Origin: Nitrosopumilaceae archaeon
Lineage (GTDB): Archaea > Thermoproteota > Nitrososphaeria > Nitrososphaerales > Nitrosopumilaceae
NCBI GenBank assembly: GCA_021296165.1
Contig: JAGWAW010000011.1
Location: 1-17,937, forward strand
DNA length: 17,937 nucleotides
Direction of reading: 5' to 3'
This document shows, in pieces, positions 13,649 to 17,937 of this stretch (positions are counted from its first letter, which is position 1; the number at the start of each line of letters is the position of its first letter). The notes beneath the pieces were generated by a model that worked only from the letters and a program-made list of their open reading frames with translations, did not search any database and was not told the DNA's origin. The position numbers were made by a program, and so were the translations under genes.

Positions 13649-14062
13649 TCACGCGTCCGTACCTGTCTGTATATGCATCTCGGCGATGGGGCCGTCCCGG
13701 ATCCAGGCCCGCATCCGGCCGTCCAGACCCGAGTATATCACCCACGCCCCCGGGTTCAGCTCCATGTATGCGGCGTCCGTCTCCGAGGGGACGGCCGGCG
13801 AGGACGGGTGGGAGTGGTACACCCCCACCACGTCCATGCCGCGCTCCCCTGCAGTTTGGTACGCCCGCAGGACGTCTCCGTCGGGTATGGCAAAGCGGAC
13901 CGGCGACTCCATGCGGTTGGGGGTGAGCACCGCCTCGCGCACGCGGTATGCGGAGCCGTCTACGGTGCCCAGCAGCATGCCGCACGCCTCGTTGGGCAGG
14001 CCCGCCCCGGCATGCCGCTCCATCTGCGCCCTGACATCTGGCGGTATCACTACCGTGTACAC
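13649..14062 (-). CDS. JAMM/MPN+ metalloprotease-like protein
   Basis: The 137-residue protein is a single JAB1/MPN/Mov34 domain with the complete zinc motif: Glu25 in NEACGML, His83-x-His85 in GVYHSHP, Ser93, and Asp96 in PSETD. These are the ligands and catalytic residues of JAMM enzymes such as the proteasomal Rpn11 and archaeal JAMM1, which cut isopeptide bonds to ubiquitin-like SAMP modifiers. Whether this one is a desampylase, or acts in sulfur transfer like bacterial Mec+, cannot be told from sequence. The GTG start lies 13 bases after the stop of the cupredoxin gene with no TATA box of its own, so they probably share a transcript. No signal peptide, so cytoplasmic. Confidence 0.9.
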   Translation of the reverse strand: MYTVVIPPDVRAQMERHAGAGLPNEACGMLLGTVDGSAYRVREAVLTPNRMESPVRFAIPDGDVLRAYQTAGERGMDVVGVYHSHPSSPAVPSETDAAYMELNPGAWVIYSGLDGRMRAWIRDGPIAEMHIQTGTDA

Positions 14063-14075
14063 GGCACAAGCACCG

Positions 14076-14924
14076 CTACTGCTCTTGGACTTCCTGAGTC
14101 TCCTCGGGTGTCTCGGCGACGGCCTCAGGCTCGCCCACCACCAGGAGCGACTGCATCCAAGGGTGCACTATGCAAAAGTACTCGTACTCGCCGACCTCCA
14201 GCGTGCCGGTGTCCAGCATGTATGCCTCCCCCTCGGCCACGAGCCCCGAGTCAAAGGTCGCGCCCGCGTCGGCCATGCTGGAGACGGTGTGGGCCACTGC
14301 GTCCTCGTTGGTCCACAGCACGCCGTACCCTTGGGGCACCTCCAGCAGATCCGGCTCGTAGTCGGGGTTGCCCGCAACCTCCGAGCCGAACAGCATGGTC
14401 GCCTCCACTATGGGGGAGGTGAACGGCTCCGGCTCCGGTTCGGGCTCCGGCTCGGGTATCTCCTCGGGTATCAGGTAGGTGTCCGGCCCCACTAGGCCGA
14501 ACCCCACGTACGAGAGTATCCCCGCCGCCGCGGCCATGGCGAATATGGCTCCCAGCGGCTTGGTGTACTGGGGCTTCTTGGCGGCCATGTATGCCATTAT
14601 CACGGACGGGAACGCTATGGCCATCATTATTCCGGCAAAGACCCCTGTGGTGCTCACAGTATTGAAGAGGAATCCCGCCGTCCCGAACGCCAGCACTATG
14701 GACAGCACCACCAGGGTTGTGGCCTTGGCCCTGTTGCTGGTGGAGACGCCCCCGTCCAGTATGCCGGTCGCCAAGAATATCAGGCCTATTATCATGGTGA
14801 GCCCCGTCAGGGCGTGCATGCCGTCAATGAACGTGTGGGCCAGACCCGCGTACGATATGACGACCCCCACTAGGCCTATGGATGTGAGCCCCATGCCGGG
14901 CATCATGAGGTCCCAGTTGCTCAT
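14076..14924 (-). CDS. Membrane-anchored blue copper (cupredoxin) protein
   Basis: The 282-residue protein has about five N-terminal membrane helices (near residues 12-32, 36-56, 68-88, 93-113 and 123-145), a Pro-Glu repeat linker at 153-167, and a C-terminal cupredoxin domain. The type 1 copper ligands are His212, Cys251, His254 and Met257, with C-x2-H-x2-M spacing as in amicyanin. The acidic tail is rich in Glu and Gln. The domain probably faces outside the cell and carries electrons; thaumarchaea use many copper proteins in place of cytochromes c for ammonia oxidation and respiration. That role is inferred. The ATG start is 27-28 bases from its TATA box; the JAMM gene follows 13 bases later. 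Confidence 0.9.
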   Translation of the reverse strand: MSNWDLMMPGMGLTSIGLVGVVISYAGLAHTFIDGMHALTGLTMIIGLIFLATGILDGGVSTSNRAKATTLVVLSIVLAFGTAGFLFNTVSTTGVFAGIMMAIAFPSVIMAYMAAKKPQYTKPLGAIFAMAAAAGILSYVGFGLVGPDTYLIPEEIPEPEPEPEPEPFTSPIVEATMLFGSEVAGNPDYEPDLLEVPQGYGVLWTNEDAVAHTVSSMADAGATFDSGLVAEGEAYMLDTGTLEVGEYEYFCIVHPWMQSLLVVGEPEAVAETPEETQEVQEQ

Positions 14925-14947
14925 CTGCGCTCGCCACCGGCCCCTGT

Positions 14948-14956
14948 CTAATTAAT
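14948..14956 (-). promoter_or_regulatory. TATA box for the cupredoxin-JAMM transcript
   Basis: ATTAATTAG on the minus strand is centred 28 bases before the ATG at 14924. It overlaps the stop codon of arsR, so this transcript can start independently of the arsenic regulator. Confidence 0.6.
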
Positions 14957-15329
14957 CGTTTTGAATACCGCTTGGCCGGAGTCGCGGTGCGCCCCGCATT
15001 CCCGCCGGCTTATGAGTTTCTCCGGACTCCGGAACTCCGCAGCACGCCTCGGCGCACAGCTCGTCCATCTGCTCCCCGGCCTCGGCTATGTCCCGTATGA
15101 GGGATGCCAGGCGGGGGCTCGAGATGCTGTACATGGAGCGCCGGCCCCTCGCCATACACGAGACTATCCCGCACTCCTTGAGTATTCTGAGGTGGTGCGA
15201 GACCAGGGGCTGGTCCCTGCCCACCATGCCCGCTATCTCGCCCACCGAGAGCTCCCCGGACACTATGTGCCGCAGTATGGAGAAGCGCGTCTCGTCGCTC
15301 ATGCACCGGAGGAGGGCTGCTCCATTCAT
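14952..15329 (-). CDS. arsR: ArsR-family metalloregulator
   Basis: ArsR proteins are dimeric winged-helix repressors that leave DNA when arsenite, antimonite or another metal binds cysteines. Residues about 8-75 form the DNA-binding domain: LLRCMSDETRFSILRHI, then SVGEIAGMVGRDQPLVSHHL as the recognition helices, and RGRRSMYSI as the wing. The C-terminus has a cysteine cluster, Cys92-x3-Cys96-Cys97, with others at 9, 53 and 58. This is not the classic CVC motif, but a C-terminal CC site would suit three-coordinate As(III). The gene diverges from arsC with 43 bases between starts, containing a palindromic operator; it probably represses both directions. The ATG at 15329 keeps the full first helix. 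Confidence 0.88.
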   Translation of the reverse strand: MNGAALLRCMSDETRFSILRHIVSGELSVGEIAGMVGRDQPLVSHHLRILKECGIVSCMARGRRSMYSISSPRLASLIRDIAEAGEQMDELCAEACCGVPESGETHKPAGMRGAPRLRPSGIQND

Positions 15330-15367
15330 ATCAATCTAGATTTATATCAACCCAGATTGATATAAAA
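15328..15367. promoter_or_regulatory. Shared arsR/arsC operator and overlapping divergent promoters
   Basis: A perfect 10-base inverted repeat, ATATCAATCT at 15328-15337 and AGATTGATAT at 15354-15363, spans the 43 bases between arsR and arsC starts. An inner 10-base palindrome AATCTAGATT (15333-15342) and a third ATATCAA (15344-15350) lie within. The arsC TATA box is TTTATAT at 15341-15347, 29 bases before its GTG; the likely arsR TATA is TTTTATAT on the minus strand, 15360-15367. An ArsR dimer here would block both promoters. Confidence 0.75.
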
Positions 15368-15372
15368 TTACC

Positions 15373-15762
15373 GTGGATAGTGTGCTGTTCGTGTGCGTGG
15401 AGAACGCCGGACGAAGCCTGATGGCCGAGGCGTTCATGAAAAAGTACGCCCCGCACGTGCGGGTGGCCAGCGCCGGGACCCGGCCGGCGGCGCGCCCCGA
15501 CGAGGCGGTGGTGCGAGCCATGAGGGAGGTGGGCATAGAGGTGGACAAGACGCCAGCCGCCCTGACCGCTGAGATGCTGCGGGGCGGCTCCCGGGTGGTG
15601 AACATGGGCTGCATGGACAGCTCCGAGTGCCCGGCCCTCTTCGTGGAAGGAGTGGACGACTGGGCGATACCAGACCCCAAGGGCCGTACCATAGAGGAGG
15701 TCCGGCGCATCCGGGACGTGATAGAGGCCCGGGTTCGGGAGATGGCCGGGCGCCCGGATTGA
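15373..15762 (+). CDS. arsC: Arsenate reductase, low-molecular-weight phosphatase type
   Basis: It reduces arsenate to arsenite. The 129-residue protein has the phosphatase loop CVENAGRS, nucleophile Cys8, Asn11, Arg14 and Ser15. Redox cysteines Cys80 and Cys86 (MGCMDSSECPA) and the catalytic-Asp motif DWAIPDPKG (Asp101) follow. The three-cysteine arrangement is that of the thioredoxin-coupled ArsC (pI258) class rather than a plain tyrosine phosphatase. The GTG start lies 29 bases from its TATA box inside the ArsR operator, so it should be induced by arsenic. The stop overlaps the aquaporin start (TTGA), so the two are co-translated. Coupling to thioredoxin is inferred from the cysteines. Confidence 0.92.
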   Translation: MDSVLFVCVENAGRSLMAEAFMKKYAPHVRVASAGTRPAARPDEAVVRAMREVGIEVDKTPAALTAEMLRGGSRVVNMGCMDSSECPALFVEGVDDWAIPDPKGRTIEEVRRIRDVIEARVREMAGRPD

Positions 15763-16412
15763 GCGGCTGGTTTGGCGGCAGGGTCTTTGCCGCCGAGGCG
15801 GCGGGGACGTTCGGGCTCTTGGTGGCGGCCACCGGGTCCATAGTGTATGGGATGCAGCCGCTGGGGCTGTGGTTCGTGGCGCTGATGCACCTGCTGGGGC
15901 TGTGGGTGCTGGTGTCCGTATTCGGCAAGTACTCGATGGCACACTTCAATCCGGCCGTGACCTTGGGCTTTGCCATAACCGGCCACGCCAAGTGGAGGAT
16001 GGTTCCGTGCTACGTGGCGGCGCAGGTGGCCGGGGCGGTGCCCGGCAGCCTCTTCGTGCTGTATGTGTTGGGCGACCGTGCCGAGCTGGGGCTGAACCGC
16101 CCTGACTACGCGTATGACGCCGCGTCGCTGGTGGGGATAGAGGCCGCGGCCACCATACTGCTGATGGGCGCCATACTGTGCATAGTGAGCACCAGGGTGC
16201 ACGGCGTGGTGGCCGGCTTGGTGGTGGGCAGCGTGGTGGCCGCCGACGTGTGGTTCTTCGGGCCGGTGTCGGGCGCCTCGATGAACCCGGTCCGCTCCTT
16301 TGCGCCCGCTCTGGTCACCGGGGTGATGCAGGACATGTGGCTGTATGTGGTAGCCCCGCTGGCGGGCGCCGCGGTCCCCGCCCTGATATACAGGCGGCTG
16401 CGGCGGCGTTAA
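15759..16412 (+). CDS. aqpS: Aquaporin/MIP channel, probable arsenite channel (AqpS-like)
   Basis: MIP-family channels pass water or small neutral solutes. The 217-residue protein has six membrane helices and the two half-helix motifs: HFNPAVTLG with Asn64-Pro65-Ala66, and SMNPVRSFAPAL with Asn176-Pro177-Val178 and the selectivity-filter Arg179. The second box is NPV rather than NPA. It starts with TTG overlapping the arsC stop (TTGA), and both sit behind the ArsR operator. No ArsB or Acr3 pump gene is seen. In Sinorhizobium meliloti an aquaporin, AqpS, takes the place of the pump by letting As(OH)3 flow out after ArsC acts, so that role is likely here. An open frame extends further upstream inside arsC but is a shadow. 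Confidence 0.88.
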   Translation: MSGWFGGRVFAAEAAGTFGLLVAATGSIVYGMQPLGLWFVALMHLLGLWVLVSVFGKYSMAHFNPAVTLGFAITGHAKWRMVPCYVAAQVAGAVPGSLFVLYVLGDRAELGLNRPDYAYDAASLVGIEAAATILLMGAILCIVSTRVHGVVAGLVVGSVVAADVWFFGPVSGASMNPVRSFAPALVTGVMQDMWLYVVAPLAGAAVPALIYRRLRRR

Positions 16413-16416
16413 ATTA
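16409..16416 (+). promoter_or_regulatory. TATA box for the nitroreductase-like gene
   Basis: TTAAATTA overlaps the stop codon of the aquaporin gene and is centred 25-26 bases before the ATG at 16438. This gives the downstream gene a possible promoter of its own. Confidence 0.5.
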
Positions 16417-16437
16417 GGCGGGCGGCTGTGGCATGGT

Positions 16438-16770
16438 ATGGGGGACGACGCCATTCGGGTCAGGCTGACCACCCGGGGCCGGCGGACCGGACGACCCCAC
16501 ACGGTGTGGCTCACGGCGGTGTCGTATATGGGCGACTACTACTTTTCGCGACACCGCCCCGACTCGGACTGGTTCCTGAACGCCCTGGCCGACCCTTCTG
16601 TTCTGGTGCACGTGGAAGGCCGCGCCGTGGAGGGGATGGCCTCCCGGGTCGACGATCCCGCGACGGTCTCGACCATATCGTCGATAAAGTATCCGGGGGA
16701 GGCGCGGGCCGCCGAGAGGCGGGTGGCCATCAGGGTGGAACGGCGGCCCGGAAATGGGAAGCCGGCCTGA
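16438..16770 (+). CDS. Deazaflavin (F420)-dependent nitroreductase-like protein
   Basis: The 110-residue protein opens with IRVRLTTRGRRTGRPHTVWLTAV, close to the LTTxGRKSGxPRxxPL pattern of the DDN/DUF385 family of split-barrel proteins, which bind coenzyme F420 and reduce nitro compounds or quinones. YYFSRHRPDSDWFLNAL and VHVEGRAVEGMAS follow the family layout (the strand shown here is shortened to its key part). Thaumarchaea are known to make F420. The substrate is unknown. It lies 25 bases after the aquaporin of the arsenic operon but has its own TATA box, so a role in arsenic metabolism is only a guess. Its TGA stop is the loop of a GC hairpin (16761-16777). Confidence 0.75.
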   Translation: MGDDAIRVRLTTRGRRTGRPHTVWLTAVSYMGDYYFSRHRPDSDWFLNALADPSVLVHVEGRAVEGMASRVDDPATVSTISSIKYPGEARAAERRVAIRVERRPGNGKPA

Positions 16771-16777
16771 GGCCGGC
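16761..16777. repeat. Hairpin with the stop codon in its loop
   Basis: GCCGGCC and GGCCGGC are perfect inverted repeats around a 3-base loop that is the TGA stop of the nitroreductase-like gene. No T-run follows on either strand. It may act as a stabiliser or pause site for the two convergent messages, or be a chance result of GC-rich coding. Confidence 0.45.
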
Positions 16778-16782
16778 GCGTG

Positions 16783-17409
16783 TCATACGATGTGGATTAT
16801 GGTGGTCAGGCCACGCCGGTCGGTCTCGGCGCCGTCCTGCGTCTCGCACACCGTGATAGTGAAGGATATGACATCGCCGGGCGCGGCGCCGGGGGCGCGC
16901 AGCTCCAGCCGCAGGTCCATCTGGCCGTAGTCGGTGTCGGATATGTCGCCGGATATGGAGGCCGGGCAGGTGGACTCGACGCGGAACCGGTCCTGCTGGA
17001 AGTGGTAGCCCAGGCTGGCGCGGCGGCCCTCCCTGGGCGTGGCGCGCACCCGGACGGGTATGGCGCCGGGCTTGGCCGAGGCGTATCCGGCCGTGTCGTT
17101 CACGAATACGCCAATGGGGAAGGGGCGGCCGGCCGTCGCCTCGGCCATCTTCTGTATGCCGTCGTTCATCACCACGTCCACGGCCTTGATGGTTTGAGGC
17201 ACCTTGGCCAGCCACGCGCAGCTCCTCTCAACGGCCGCGTCTATACCCAGGCGCCGCCGGGCGTCCTCTTCGGGCGGCAGCTTGTAGTAGTCCACCCAAG
17301 CCTTGTAGTCGCCGGAGATGTCGTGGATGAAGTCTATGCAGGTCCTTTTGTAGTCGTGGACGCTGTCGGTCCGCTGGCTGTCATCCGAGTAGTCCATGGG
17401 CATGGCCAT
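16783..17409 (-). CDS. Hypothetical protein, unrecognised
   Basis: I do not recognise this 208-residue protein. The N-terminal third is helical and polar with two cysteines (Cys24, Cys64) and many Asp/Tyr/Trp residues (SVHDYKRTCIDFIHDISGDYK). The C-terminal half from about residue 97 alternates hydrophobic and charged residues (IGVFVN, IPVRVRA, LRLELRAPG, DVISFTITVCET), suggesting a beta-sandwich. No membrane helix or signal peptide is seen. Codon use is strongly GC-rich like its neighbours. The ATG at 17409 is 30 bases from a TATA-like element; ATGs at 17403 and 17397 are also possible. It converges on the nitroreductase-like gene, 12 bases apart. It could be a partner or a separate gene; no function is offered. 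Confidence 0.75.
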   Translation of the reverse strand: MAMPMDYSDDSQRTDSVHDYKRTCIDFIHDISGDYKAWVDYYKLPPEEDARRRLGIDAAVERSCAWLAKVPQTIKAVDVVMNDGIQKMAEATAGRPFPIGVFVNDTAGYASAKPGAIPVRVRATPREGRRASLGYHFQQDRFRVESTCPASISGDISDTDYGQMDLRLELRAPGAAPGDVISFTITVCETQDGAETDRRGLTTIIHIV

Positions 17410-17435
17410 GATGGAGGCAGTGCGGAGGTGGCCGC

Positions 17436-17443
17436 CTAAAAAG
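17436..17443 (-). promoter_or_regulatory. TATA-like element for the hypothetical gene
   Basis: CTTTTTAG on the minus strand is centred about 30 bases before the ATG at 17409. It is the only AT-rich block just upstream of the gene. Confidence 0.4.
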
Positions 17444-17457
17444 CATGGTGCTGCCAA

Positions 17458-17937
17458 GCGATGGCAGGGCCAGCCATGTACTGTTTTGTGGGGTATGGGG
17501 TGAGTTGTCCTCTGGAATGTAGGCTGCCTTTTTACTCATCGGGCAGGCGCATCTCCATGTTATGCTGGACGTAGAGGCAGGAATCACGCGCAACCATAGG
17601 TGGGGTGCCCTGATCGTACGACCACTCAAGGAGGGTGTCCGGCAAGGCAGACGCGTCGGTAGGCGTGGCTCCTTGTGTCGCTGGCGATACAGTTGGCTTT
17701 TTGGCCAGCCTTGCAGCCCTTAAGAGAATATATCGACGATCTCTTTTACAACATATTTTTTGTTTCTTTTTTTGGTGTCGCTCTGTTCAAGTATGCCTGC
17801 GCTGAACGTGTTTAGGTGCCCCTGAGCGTGAGCTCGACGCTTGGAAGCTGCCGTAATCGTCGGTGTTTTCAAAACTGGCTATGATTTTGCGCTTGGTTGG
17901 CATACCCTGTAAAAATGATTCACAGAAAAACAAATAA
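17458..17937. other. AT-richer 480-base end region without a convincing gene
   Basis: GC content drops here, especially after 17720. No tRNA, rRNA, repeat array or known family was found. T-runs near 17741-17780 (plus strand) could be a terminator for an unseen plus-strand RNA or simply Lys codons read on the other strand. Short minus-strand open frames, described separately, are the only coding-like material. Confidence 0.5.
17720..17872 (-). CDS. Possible small Lys-rich protein (50 residues)
   Basis: A minus-strand frame from a TTG at 17872 to a TAA gives 50 residues. It opens with LKTPTITAASKRRAHAQGHL and ends KKYVVKEIVDIFS, with a basic middle. It reads as plausible protein, but I recognise no family, see no TATA box at the expected distance, and the composition is AT-richer than the neighbours. 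Next to it, in another frame, an open stretch without a clear start runs to a TAA near 17537 and ends VQHNMEMRLPDE. The two may be pieces of one broken gene. Weak support. Confidence 0.25.
   Translation of the reverse strand: MKTPTITAASKRRAHAQGHLNTFSAGILEQSDTKKRNKKYVVKEIVDIFS

Noticed and set aside
14418..14466. Pro-Glu repeat as a DNA tandem repeat
   Set aside because: It is explained by the flexible linker of the membrane cupredoxin.
17461..17574. A 37-residue plus-strand frame starting at ATG 17461
   Set aside because: No motif or hydrophobic pattern and no supporting context; likely chance.
17381..17629. An 82-residue minus-strand frame overlapping the start of the hypothetical gene
   Set aside because: It overlaps the better supported gene and its promoter, and has no recognisable pattern.
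1..17937. CRISPR arrays, tRNA or rRNA genes, transposases, integrases
   Set aside because: Looked for on both strands by eye; no direct-repeat array, cloverleaf, or recombinase motif was seen.

Overview
The window looks like chromosomal DNA of a GC-rich thaumarchaeon (ammonia-oxidising archaeon lineage). The best guess is a Cenarchaeum symbiosum-like organism, from gene content and base composition; this is inference, with no database match run. Archaeal signs are a RadA-type recombinase, a short (335 aa) archaeal-type adenylosuccinate synthetase, a DUF373 membrane protein, a membrane-anchored blue copper protein, single-domain JAMM and ArsR proteins, and TATA boxes about 24-30 bases before many start codons with no room for a ribosome binding site. 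Start codons include GTG and TTG, and I used the TATA spacing to choose several starts.

Layout. 128-1848 (+): purA-pyrF, overlapping by one base. 1834-4247 (-): a Nudix hydrolase, a cis-prenyltransferase and a DUF373 membrane protein, each apparently with its own promoter. 4342-6147 (+): a 60-residue membrane protein and CTP synthase (pyrG). 6315-8347 (-): an NAD kinase-like protein fused to a winged helix, a PfkB-family protein lacking the catalytic Asp, and a 37-residue zinc-ribbon protein. A second micro-protein with one CxxC runs the other way (8422-8592), so the two face apart over a 74-base double promoter. 8601-9662 (-): radA, with GTAC palindromes on both sides of its TATA box. 9806-10779 (+): a multi-pass membrane protein and a winged-helix protein. 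10787-11032 (-): a membrane/zinc-ribbon protein. 11225-13258 (+): membrane pyrophosphatase hppA of the K+-independent type.

13359-14924 (-): DUF2024, a JAMM metalloprotease and a membrane-anchored cupredoxin. 14952-16770 is an arsenic module: arsR (-) diverges from arsC-aquaporin (+) across a shared operator/promoter, followed by a small deazaflavin (F420)-dependent nitroreductase-like gene. 16783-17409 (-) is an unrecognised 208-residue protein. 17458-17937 is AT-richer and holds only short open frames that may be a decayed gene.

How the genes work together: nucleotide synthesis (purA, pyrF, pyrG), cofactor phosphorylation, lipid-carrier synthesis, pyrophosphate-driven ion pumping, electron transfer by copper protein, recombination and arsenate detoxification. 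The arsenic module has an aquaporin where an ArsB/Acr3 pump would be expected, so arsenite made by ArsC probably leaves by a channel, as proposed for the Sinorhizobium meliloti AqpS system. No tRNA, rRNA, CRISPR array, transposase or integrase was seen.
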